A stretch of DNA of 64,000 nucleotides from Wolfiporia cocos (lineage: Eukaryota > Basidiomycota > Agaricomycetes > Polyporales > Phaeolaceae). Positions 53,789-63,579 of this stretch are shown in pieces (position 1 is the first letter of the stretch; every line of letters starts with the position of its first letter). The stretch spans positions 3,472,001 to 3,536,000 of the forward strand of contig JACCLO010000005.1 of NCBI GenBank assembly GCA_029448655.1, in the 5' to 3' direction. The position numbers and the translations under genes were made by a program. The notes below the pieces were generated by a model, which was not told the origin of the DNA, ran no database searches, and saw nothing but the letters and a program-made list of their open reading frames with translations.

Positions 53789-54282
53789 CAAGTCCCGGGC
53801 CTCTGCCATCACGGCGTTGCCCAAACACCGGTCCTCGCCTCACGGCTAAGACCAACACATGTCCCGGTAACCTTCCGGTCCGGGCATAACACATGCTACG
53901 GTACCTATCGATCCAATAGCATAACAACCTCGGCGCCCGCGTTCCTAAGAGATAACAACACAAATCCCTCTATTACGATTGGTTCGGCCATTAGGGCCTT
54001 ACACGGCCATTCTATATAGAGTCCATAAACACATAGATAAGATAAGCTTCGCCACTTGGCAAAGCCACATAACCCGGTAAGGCAGTACTAGCTAGTAGCA
54101 CGTGCCCTCCCGACACACATGTATATAAGTAGGAGCCAAGCGCTCTTTAACTTTAGTTCTATTCTTCTCGGCTACCGCCGTAGAAGCTTCATCCACGCTG
54201 CTGCTGCATTGATACCTCTTCGCCAAGTCGCCTAATACCTAAGGATACAGGCTTGGTGAGTCCCACAGGATCATCTGTGTCA
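53789..54282 (+). repeat. Right half of the L1 LTR hosting Ty3-C
   Basis: Continues 32520-33023 (aagtcccgggcctctgcc to ATCATCTGTGTCA), followed by its TSD GTTTG. Confidence 0.9.
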
Positions 54283-54287
54283 GTTTG

Positions 54288-54595
54288 GGACGTAGGTCCG
54301 TGTTGTGGAAGTGGCTGTTGCTACGTTAGTAAGCCTAGCATGTGATAACTATATCCCGGTATCGGGATATGAGTAAGAACAAGACTATTGGCATGTGATA
54401 ACAAGCGGGCCGCTTATGCGTAAGTACCGACATATACCGGGATTGGGATATGAGTAAGACGCGTGACTTCGGAGATTAGTTCGCTGAGTCATTGACGCAT
54501 ACAAGCGTGTTATTCACGTGTTGTTATGAACAGTGGACGTGTAACGTGTTGTGTACGTGTTGTTTGGTTTGGTGTACGTGTAGACAGGCACTTAG
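54288..54595 (-). repeat. Older LTR-B (reverse), second piece
   Basis: Continues 32427-32519; contains the two atatcccgg/atatcggg motif blocks of LTR-B. Broken at 54596 by TRIM-1b. Confidence 0.8.
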
Positions 54596-55083
54596 TGTCA
54601 CAAACTTACATGTTTGTGAGGACCTGGCTACAGGGGAGTCCCTATACGGCTGACAAGCCGGTGTACGCGTCGACTAGAGGTGAGCGTAGAGGCGCATGGG
54701 TAATGCACGTCCATTCCCTGGCATACCGCCGATGTTGCTGACTAGCACACAGACGAGCGAGACGATGAAGGCCCCCGGGGCAGAGACGCATCACGCACGA
54801 TGAAAGAGAGGAGCCATAGGCTCAATGACGAGAATCTCAAAGATGGGGAGTAAGCCCCATCTTGTCGTAGACTATATACATGTGTGACAGACGGAGCGGG
54901 CTACCTCAAAGTCCTGGCCTGTGCGCATGGTAACTAAGGGTGACCGTGATGCTACGCTACATGTAACTAGATGTGACCCTTCACGTGAGTATAGTGGTAC
55001 ACGCGCCACCTAACGGGCGCTCGTCTACATGGTCAGGTGCTCTTGGAGGTAACTAGGGCACGATGAAGGAAGTAACTAAGTAG

Positions 55084-55185
55084 AGAGGAGCGCGCGCACG
55101 TACAACGGTGCCCATACATACATAGTGAGGGATGAGAGGAGCGCGCGCACGTACAACGGTGCCCATACATACATAGTGAGGGATG
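55084..55185. repeat. Perfect 51-bp tandem duplication
   Basis: Two exact copies (55084-55134, 55135-55185) starting agaggagcgcgcgcacgtac, in the left LTR of TRIM-1b. Confidence 0.95.
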
Positions 55186-55900
55186 AGAGGACCCCCTATG
55201 GGTTATCTGTGACATTACCCCCCCTCCTAAAAAACGTCATCCTGACGTTCTACCTTGAATCCTACGGCTCTTCATCCCTTGGTCATTGTTTGATACCCGG
55301 CCCATTCCTTCTTGACGTAGGATGGGGAGCTGCCCGAGTAGGTGGACCGTCCACCAGTGGGAGAGAGGAGAGGGGCGGTTTTGGTACTGTATCGGCATTC
55401 GTTGCGTGACTGTAGCGACTGGGTTTGATTTTTGTTGATGATGGGCCCCAGCCCACCTGTACCGTCATCTGCCTAGTCCCATCCCTGTTGTATTCGATAG
55501 TCGGTGCTGGACCTTCAACACTCTGGGACCGTTGATGTGGGGTTGGGATACCCTTGCGGGTCCCTTCGCATACCCACAGGTCAGAGTTCTTGAGTTGGCT
55601 CCTGCCGCCCAGGGGTGATGGCCAAGGTGCACTGTGCCTCCACACATCGCATTCCTTTGCAGGATGGATGGCGGGCCCTAATCGCGGCTTATCCTGGTTG
55701 ACCCCGACTTCCCTGTGTTCAAAAGGGGGGCGGACTTATCTTTTTACTCCTCATGGTCGCTTTGCCTGGTGTAATGCTTAGTGGGGGCTCGTAAGACTAC
55801 GGACCGTCGGTGCTTCTACCGACAGCTGCCCCGCCGCATTGCCATGGCGACCTATGAGTGAAAAGCCCCAGTGCAGGTAGCGCCGGAGGGGAGGTAAAAC

Positions 55901-55912
55901 ATCCTTGAGATT
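55901..55912 (-). promoter_or_regulatory. Self-priming site of TRIM-1b
   Basis: Plus-strand atccttgagatt is an exact 12-nt complement of aatctcaaggat at 56172-56183 in the adjacent (5') LTR. Confidence 0.75.
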
Positions 55913-56020
55913 ATGTCACAGACTTACTCGTCTGTGCGACCCTGGCATCAGGGGGATCCCTACACGCCTTACAAGGTGGTGCGCAACCGCAATAGCGGTG
56001 ACCCAGCGGCGCGCCCAGTG

Positions 56021-56063
56021 GGACATCCTTATAGGAGTCCACTGGGAGTACCAAAGGTACTCC
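56021..56063. repeat. Double-hairpin module, second copy
   Basis: GGACATCC...GGAGTCC, spacer actg, then GGAGTACC-aaa-GGTACTCC (56045-56052, 56056-56063). The second hairpin and spacer match 18851-18873 except in the loop; the first stem is imperfect. Confidence 0.7.
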
Positions 56064-56508
56064 GCAGGGCGACGTGTCGAGGCAGCACACAGTCAAGCAA
56101 GTAGAGAAGGGCCCTCAGGCCAGAGCACACGCAGGGAAGTAGTAAGAAAGGCACTAATTCGCATTGACGAGAATCTCAAGGATGGGGCTGTAAGGCCCAC
56201 ATCCGTCATACTTATACATGTGTAGCTGGCCAGTAATGGCCACCCTAAAGTGAAGGCCTGTGCGCCGTAACTAAGAGAGCACATGATATGTAACTACAGT
56301 GACGCATGTACCTAGTGTGACCATAACGTGTGATACCTGAGGCGCACGCTACCCTACAGCGCTAACCTAACGATCAGGTGACCTAACAGACTCTGGAATG
56401 TACGTGGAGGTGGCTGAGGCCCAGAGGAGCGGCGTACGCCTAGCGCCGCCCGTATAAACTATAGCGAGGGAAGTACAGTACCCCCTACGGGATATCCGTG
56501 ACACTTAG

Positions 56509-56595
56509 CAGTGTAAACGTCTATGGGCTTGTAAAAATACCAATAAAATAGGTAAAAATATGGGAAAAATAGTGGCATGTCCCAAATCTGTGACA
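56509..56595 (-). repeat. Older LTR-B (reverse), last piece
   Basis: cagtgtaaacgtctatggg to CCCAAATCTGTGACA, the normal end of a reverse LTR-B. Following bases are GTGAC. Confidence 0.85.
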
Positions 56596-56816
56596 GTGAC
56601 AAGGCTCTTGAGGCATTCAGACTAGTACACAGAGGGAGTAAGATCTGATGGGACACACCCCATGGATAAGATGAAGAGTCTGAGGTGTAAGACCTCAGAT
56701 GCAGTAGTATATATACATGCACTACACTACTCCAGGCGTGGCTACCCTAAAGGGGCCCATGCACAACTGCACATGATCCGTGGAATGCTTATATAAGTGC
56801 TAGTGCTACTACTGAG
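56596..56816 (-). repeat. Family G LTR (reverse), first piece
   Basis: Carries gtctgaggtgtaagacctcaga and tatatatacatg. Broken at 56817 by LTR-N; its tail is 60702-60818. Its first bases are missing because LTR-B lies next to it. Confidence 0.65.
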
Positions 56817-57577
56817 TGTCACAACCCAAGAACTTGACTTACTAGTATACCTTGTAAGGGGTGTTGGTAGTTGCTGACACGGATCAACCGTGGGACTCAC
56901 CACCTAATAACCTCGTCTTGAAGGTGTAGGTGGCAAGGGATGAAACATGTGTGCAGCAGGGATGTGGGAGGATCTTCTATGGCGCGAAGCTGAGAAGAAT
57001 AGAACTAAGGATTGAAGGGCGTCTAGCCCTGTGTTTATATGCTACATTTGGATGGGTCATGTGCTACTATACAGTACATGCCCGGGAAGGAAAGTGGGCT
57101 GATCTCAACGATTCAGCTAAGTCCTAAACTACGCTACCTAAAATGGCTGTGGCTGCTGGTAATGGCGGGCCGGTCGTAATGGAGGGCGTGATGTCATACC
57201 TGAGATTGCCAAGGGCGATTACTCATTGGTGGACATGTGAATACAGTGTGCAGCACCGGTAAAGGGTAAGGCTGGCGGACTGGTACCTTGAGGTATAATG
57301 GCCATAGGCCATGCGGGTATGATTACCAAGGCGAGACACCGAGGCAATAGTGCCGTTGGACGGACCTGTATGTGTGACTAAGGTGTACCGTCATTGGCAT
57401 GTATTATCACCAGACCAAGAGGTTACCAATTACAATCATGTTGACCTAGGGCCGGGGTTTGGACTTCACCAAGAGGCTAGAAGACTGGGGATTGTGAAGT
57501 GCTGGGATCCAGAGGTGGTTCACGAATGCTGGACCAATAGCGATATAGCTACGAGGCTATTATTATGCTATGATGCC

Positions 57578-58022
57578 TGACACAAACTCTATGTTTGACT
57601 CACCCTTAGCTAACACTAAGGTCTTCCCGTCTAAGGACCTCCAAGGGCACTTGTGTGTATCACACAAGGCCCTCCCCAGATGGCGACCAGCAGGCTAGCA
57701 TGCATGAGGATAAGAATAAGAGGGGCCAAGCCCTGAGTCAAGATTGAAAGGTCTGAGGAGTACGCCTCAGACCAGGCTGCCTTATATACATGAGGGGATG
57801 CGCGCAGCAGGCAGTAAGGCCTACCCTAACGTAAGGGTCCGTGCGCTATCTACACAGCCTCTTGTATACATAAGCAGACCACATGACCTAGGGAGGCGCC
57901 ATACGGTGCATAACCGCTATACTACAGGACTATTTCTACTAGATGTCACATGACATACACTACACCCTGAGGCCCTGGGTTCCAGACAGGGGGGGGTACC
58001 TTCTTTCTGAGAATTTGTGACA
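57578..58022 (-). repeat. Solo LTR-K
   Basis: TGACACAAACTC to GAATTTGTGACA, 445 bp, TSD ATGCC (57573-57577 and 58023-58027). Contains gtctgaggagtacgcctcagac and a purine/G-rich run near its end. Confidence 0.85.
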
Positions 58023-58141
58023 ATGCCATTGTTTGGTGAGAATGGCATGCTCATGATGTCATGATCTAGGACCTTATGATGTAGTGGTCTGGCCTGTAAG
58101 GGCTGGACTGGTGATGTAGCTATGACGTTGCTTGTGCCTGG

Positions 58142-58842
58142 TGTTATGGTTATTCTGATTTTTCGAATGCTGGCAGAACTCACCATTGGATGAATATGAT
58201 ACAGGGACTTGTTGCACAACCAACTACTTATGACTCTACTGGGCGCATCCCCAGTTGTACTAGTGTATTGGACACGTTTCACCTCTGGCAGACTCAACTC
58301 TGCCCCGTTTCATCTTTATCATTCATTAGCTGATAGATGGCATTCAACCACCATCTTCATTCCTATCTATCGTTTCGGATATATCACTACATACTTATCA
58401 AACGTTTGGTACTATAGTGTAGATAGTATCGGTGACATCTGGGACAGACCTGACCCCTAAAACCTAACGTAGTATATAAACTCATGTACTTACTGTCGAA
58501 GCTCTTCAGCACGACCTTGTTGTACAAACAAGAAGTCTTATACTCGTTCTCAAATGTAGGAAACTACACTCAGTATTTCTCATTCGAGCAACCAAACAAC
58601 TAAGTCCTCGAAGTGCACACTGACTTCTCGGACTTAGGCAAGTCTTATATTCTATTAGACTCACACCCGAACAGATTATATCCTCTAACGCGTATTGGAT
58701 ATTGAACAATCTCCTAGGTACTTCATCTAGGACTTGAAGGCATCTAACGAGTATTTGCCTTGCATACGGCGACGTGCCTACATGCGGAAGAACAATCTAT
58801 ATTCGTGACTCGGATATACAAACGGGTATTCGATCCGTAACA
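58142..58842 (+). repeat. LTR-X, unrelated type with TGTTA...TAACA ends
   Basis: TGTTATGGTTATTC to TTCGATCCGTAACA, 701 bp. Near-TSD CCTGG/TCTGG. TATA-like gtagtatataaactc at about 58470. The different termini and composition mark it as from another retrotransposon group, possibly copia (inference). Strand chosen from the TATA only. Confidence 0.6.
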
Positions 58843-58946
58843 TCTGGGCTGTGATTGCAATACCAGACTGATGGTTACCGGTGATGATGTGATGACGTAG
58901 AAGCCCCGACTAGCGTGTTATGCTTAGTCGTATTGTGCTTAGTAGC

Positions 58947-59505
58947 TGACACAGACTCACGCATCTGTGCGACCCTGGACTCAGGGGGATCCTCCATGCA
59001 TGTGCAAGGCCATAATCCAGTGTACCAGCGGTGAGCGCAGAGGCCAAACAGGGAACAGCGTACCCTTAGCATGCACCGACATAAAATGCTGACTCACAGA
59101 CGAGGCAGACAAGGGGGGCCCCAGGCCAGCAGCCACACAGGAAAGTCATGAGAGAGGGGATGTACCCATTGTCGAGAATCTAAGAGATGAGGTTGTAAGA
59201 CCTCATCTCACCATATTATATATACATGAGTGTGTATACTACGAGTCCTACCCTAAAGAGATGGCCTGTGTGCCGTATCTAAGAGGTCAGGTGACAAGTA
59301 ACACTACATGTAACTAATGTGACCATGAGTGACAGTACCTGATGCACGCGCTACCCTACAGCGCTAATCTAGTGGGTCAGATGATCTAAATGGAATGGAA
59401 CGTGACGTGGAGGTGGCTGAGGCGTAGAGGAGCGCACGCGCGCATAGCGGCGCCCATAAGACCATAGCGAGGGATGTTAGAATAATGAAGGAATATTCTG
59501 TGACA
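58947..59505 (-). repeat. Solo LTR, family F (reverse)
   Basis: TGACACAGACTCACG to ATATTCTGTGACA, 559 bp, flanks GTAGC/GTAGT. Palindrome GAGATGAGG/CCTCATCTC (59184-59192, 59201-59209). Confidence 0.85.
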
Positions 59506-60201
59506 GTAGTGCGTAAGCACCTGATGTAAGCGATAAGCCCAGTTAAGGACTTGTATTATGGCAATGGGAGTTAACCCGTAGATAACTTGTAGTTAGATGT
59601 ATAAATCCTGGATAAATTGCTATAATGATAGGAAAATTGCTGGATGCCCCAGATAAATCTGTGACAGTCGCAAGGGACAGTGGTAACGGGCTTAGGTGTT
59701 AAGCAGGTTACAAATGAGGTGAATAGTTCTAAGGCCACTACGCCTTAGAGGTCAACTTATATACATGGGTTGCAATGACCAGTAATGGTCTGCCCTAAAG
59801 CTAGACGGTCTGTGCACGAGCCAGTAATGGCAAGCGCACGGTTGTTTGGGCGCCAGGTAATGAGCGGCCCAATCATGTATGTGCTTTGGACCGTAGGTCC
59901 ATGTTTGTGCTTTGTGGCAACAAACATTAGTCAGCAGGTCAGGTGCATTTGCCCGGACTGCTGATGTAGTCCTGCTTAGTAGCGTGTTTTAAGACACGTC
60001 TGTTTGTCAGGTGACCATGTAGGTCATGTGCCCCTAACCTAGGCAAGGTTTGGGTGGCTTATAACTATACAGTTATATGATCTGGTACCGTGGTAGAGCT
60101 TATCTAAGCTATTCTCACGGTCATGTGCTAATAAGCAATATTGTAGCCCCATAAGGGAACTATCGTGTGATGCATAAGTGCCCGTGTAGCATGTGATAGT
60201 T

Positions 60202-60626
60202 TGTCACAGATTTTACGACGTACGTACTAACGTCCAAGTCGGACCGCTGGTAATATGTGACGTCCCAAGGTAACGCAATGCTTGAGACACCAGACTAGCA
60301 CGCAGAGGAAGTAGCGTTGAATCTGAGGGGACACGCCCCCATAGATAGGATGAAGAGTCTGAGGTGTAAGACCTCAGACGTAGTAGTTTAAGTACATGCG
60401 CTGCAGCAGTCACTAGTATGGCTACCCTAAAGTAAGAGGCCCGAGCGTAACTGTCGACGACGCTCTATCAGGTGATGTGCTTACATAAGTAATGCGCTAA
60501 CTACTAAGGACCTAAGGGGAGTGGGTGTTATGCGCGTATCCACTAGGCTACGGCTATATACGGGTCATGTGATAACTAACCGGGGTTTCCTGGGTTCGAT
60601 CCAGGTGAGGGGCAATATCTGTGACA
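60202..60626 (-). repeat. Solo LTR, family G (reverse)
   Basis: TGTCACAGATTTTACG to ATATCTGTGACA, 425 bp, TSD TAGTT (60197-60201 and 60627-60631). Palindrome GTCTGAGG/CCTCAGAC (60357-60364, 60372-60379). A tRNA T-arm-like ctgggttcgatccagg lies near its right end. Confidence 0.9.
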
Positions 60627-60701
60627 TAGTTAAGGCATAAAATATAATCCCAGACACGAGTCTTTTAGGTATGAAGACCCGGTAAAATCTGTGACACCGA
60701 G

Positions 60702-60818
60702 GACCTAACTGTGACCGTAAGTACACCTGTACCCACTATACTATGGCTCAGGGGATGGTCATGTGATGTAGTCAGGGAGTTCTGGGTTTGACCCAGAGGA
60801 AGGGCAATATCTGTGACA
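60702..60818 (-). repeat. Tail of the family G LTR begun at 56596
   Basis: Ends gggcaatatctgtgaca like the copy at 60202-60626, with another T-arm-like segment (ctgggtttgacccag). Confidence 0.7.
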
Positions 60819-60845
60819 CAGTGTGACACAGACTTGCCTCAGTGT

Positions 60846-61412
60846 TGTCACAAATTATTCCTATATTAATTTAGACTCCCTCGCTATAGGTTGTACGGGC
60901 GGCGCTAGGCGTACGCCGCTCCTCTGCGCCTCAGCTACCTCTCACGTTGCTTCCAGATACTGTATATCACCTGACCGCTTGGTTAGCGCTGTAGGGTAGC
61001 GCGCGCCTCAGGTACGAACACATGATGGTCACACTTAGATACATGTTAGCGTAGCATCACAATCACCCCTAGTTACATGCGCACAGGCCAGTACTTTAGG
61101 GTAGCCCGCTCCGCTCTCCACAGCATGTATATAACATACGACAAGATGAGGCTTACTCCCCATCTTTAGGATTCTCGACAATGAGCTGACAAGCTCCTTT
61201 CTTGTTATCCCTGCGTGACTCGCTGGCCCGGGGCCCGTATCTCGACTCCCTCGTCTGTGAGGCCCCTTACTAAGTCGGTGTACACTAGGGAATGTACCAC
61301 ATTACCCATGTAGCCTCTGCGTTGACCGCTGGTACGGTGCCTTGCGGCCCCACCTGGAGGCGTGTATGGATCCCCCTGAGCCCAGGGGTCGCACAGAGAC
61401 AAGTCTGTGTCA
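60846..61412 (+). repeat. Solo LTR, family F (forward)
   Basis: TGTCACAAATTATTCC to AAGTCTGTGTCA, 567 bp, TSD AGTGT (60841-60845 and 61413-61417). It separates two copies of a ~37-bp tandem repeat (tgacacagacttgcctc...). Confidence 0.9.
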
Positions 61413-61483
61413 AGTGTCATACCCAACCGCTTGACACAGACTTGCCTCTAATGTCATACTCAACCGCTACTCTTATCTCCTAG

Positions 61484-62136
61484 TATCACAACCTCTCTAG
61501 CAACTTACTTGGATTGTTAGAGGTTGCTAGTGGGCTAGAAGAGGACTAGTCAAGCTTAGTAGTGGCTGGACTAATTGACGAAGTGAATAGTTCTAAGGCA
61601 ACTACGCCTTAGAGGTCAAGCTTATATACATGGGTTGCAATGACCAGTAATGGTCTGCCCTAAAGCTAGACGGTCTGTGCGCAAGCCAGTAATGGCAAGT
61701 GCGCGTTTGTTTGGGCGCCAGGTAATGAGCGGCCCAATCATGTATGTGCTTTGGACAGTAGGTCCTTGTTTGTGCTTTGTGGCAACAAATGTTAGTCAGC
61801 AGGTCAGGTGCATTTGCCCAGACCGCTGATGTAAACTAGATTAGTAGCATGTCAAGACACGTCTGGTTGTCATGTGACCGTGTAGGTCATGTGTACCTAA
61901 CCTGGGCAAGGTTTGGGTGGCTTATAACTATACAATTATATGATCTGGTACCGTGGTAGAGCTTATCTAAGCTATTCTCACGGTCACGTGCAAATAAGCA
62001 ATATTGTAGCCCCATAAGGGAACTATTATGTGATGCTTAAGCGCCCATGTGGCATGTGATAGTTAAGGCGTAAAATGCAAAATACAATCCCAGACACGAG
62101 TCTTTTAGGTAAAAAGACCCGGTAAAATCTGTGACA
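61484..62136 (-). repeat. Solo LTR-N (reverse)
   Basis: TATCACAACC (usual TG changed to TA) to AAATCTGTGACA, 653 bp, TSD CCTAG (61479-61483 and 62137-62141). Confidence 0.85.
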
Positions 62137-62141
62137 CCTAG

Positions 62142-62827
62142 GGTTCTAACGTCATCTACAAGGGTGTCGCAGTACTAAGGAAGGCAGACACCAGACTAGC
62201 AGGACTGAGATGGGAAGAGGTCGCGCAGGCAGACAGTAGAGTCAGAGCCAGAGGGCACACACACCCAGATTGACATTAATAGGTCTGAGGTTGTAAGGCC
62301 TCAGACCGCGCTATATATACATGATGGGACCACTACGCTATGACTGACGGGCATACCCTGAAGTGGGGTGGTCTGTGCGCAATGTAGGTACAGTGTCATG
62401 TGAGGGGCTTACTAAGTAAGGGGGTGGTGCCAGGGTGCCACTACTATCAGTAAGTGTAATCTAATCTATCTACCGGTCACATGCCGTCTGGCAGGGAGGG
62501 TGTTATGACAAAGGGGTTAACGAATGAGTGTGCAGGTGTAGAGACATGAGATCGAGCCTGGCGGCTCCCCACATATGTCAGCAGATAAATCTACAACACA
62601 GTGGTCACCCTTCCTACATCCATCCCACTGACTCTTCTGTGGCTATGTGAATGTGCTCACATCAGCACATAAACATGACACAGAATGTACCCAGTCATGC
62701 CCCTATGTCCCTAAGTCCTAAGGTCTTGAGGATAACCCCTAAGGGAAGACTCATAAGTGAGGAGGAAACCCCAGACTAGCGAGTGGGTGCAATACAGCAA
62801 GGGCACTCATGCAAGGGATGATCATAA
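62142..62827 (-). repeat. Family G-like LTR sequence and flank
   Basis: Contains gtctgaggttgtaaggcctcagac and tatatatacatg (62282-62322), typical of family G, then sequence without clear termini up to the next LTR. No gene. Confidence 0.45.
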
Positions 62828-63402
62828 TGTCACAGAATGCCTCTAGGGGGTTCTGACATCCCTCGTTAGCTGGAAGAAGTGCCCTCAGGGGCAGGGCTAA
62901 GTCTTTGTCTCGCTTGCTTTCCTCCACGTCCACTCCCACTATCTTATCAGACCACCTGACCTATTAGATTAGTGCTGTAGGGTAGCGCACTCCTCAGGTA
63001 CTCACATTACAGTCACAGTATGTACATGTTACGTCACAGTAGTTACATGATCATGTGCCTCTTAGTTACTGCGCACAGGCCATAACTTTAGGGCGGCCAT
63101 TACTGGCCAGCTACTCATGTATATAAGTACAACAAGATGTGGGTTGATACCCCATCTCTAAGATTCTCAACAATGGGCTAGTCCCCTTACTCCTTACCTC
63201 TCTGTGTGCTGGCCGCCCTGTCCACCCCAACGCACTTGCACTCTTGTCTTGCTAGTCTGGGTATGTCACCACTGGCCTGGGGAGGCCTAGTCAACCTCTG
63301 CCACATAGGTCTTCGGTCACTGCTGCATGGTCTACCTGTGTCTGAGGGCACTGTTTGAATCCCCGGCAGGGCTGGTCCCACAGACATGAGTAGTCTGTGT
63401 CA
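62828..63402 (+). repeat. Solo LTR, family F type (forward)
   Basis: TGTCACAGAATGCC to AGTCTGTGTCA, 575 bp, TSD CATAA (62823-62827 and 63403-63407). End hairpin CACAGAC/GTCTGTG (63379-63385, 63393-63399). Confidence 0.9.
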
Positions 63403-63407
63403 CATAA

Positions 63408-63579
63408 CCAGGCACGCTACACCAGTTTGTTGGTGTGTGGCTTAGATGAATAGTTCTGAGGAGTACCTCAGAACACATGGGCATATATACATGAGGTAGC
63501 CGCCTACTCTAAGGTACTCAGCCAGCCCTAAAGGCCTGGTCTGTGTGCGATGCTACCTACATGTGACCATACTACATAA
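63408..63579 (-). repeat. LTR fragment
   Basis: Carries the palindrome GTTCTGAGG/CCTCAGAAC (63453-63461, 63466-63474) followed by catatatacatg; continues the older LTR into which the F LTR inserted. Confidence 0.5.

Larger units (their letters stand above)
54596..56503 (-). mobile_element. TRIM-1b: second TRIM-1 copy, reverse
   Basis: 1908 bp, TSD CTTAG (54591-54595 and 56504-56508). LTRs at 54596-55214 and 55914-56503; internal 699 bp without a gene. The internal end next to 55214 is the reverse complement of the TRIM-1a 3' end (including the GGTGGAC...GTCCACC palindrome). Its two LTRs are of clearly different subtypes, which a simple insertion cannot give. Confidence 0.85.
56875..59666 (-). 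repeat. Old family L1 LTR (reverse), interrupted three times
   Basis: Starts TGACACGGATC and ends AAATCTGTGACA. Flanks GTTGC (56870-56874) and GTCGC (59667-59671) differ by one C/T. Interrupted by LTR-K, LTR-X and an LTR-F. Strongly diverged from other L1 copies. Confidence 0.8.
56817..60696 (-). repeat. LTR-N (reverse), interrupted
   Basis: Pieces 56817-56874, 59672-60201 and 60632-60696, joined across an L1 LTR and a family G LTR. Flanks CTGAG (56812-56816) and CCGAG (60697-60701) differ by one C/T. Palindrome TCTAAGG/CCTTAGA (59728-59734, 59743-59749). A second, uninterrupted copy is 61484-62136. Confidence 0.8.

Noticed and set aside
60725..60818. A tRNA gene
   Set aside because: There is a T-arm-like hairpin and A-box-like sequence, but no acceptor stem or anticodon arm can be formed.
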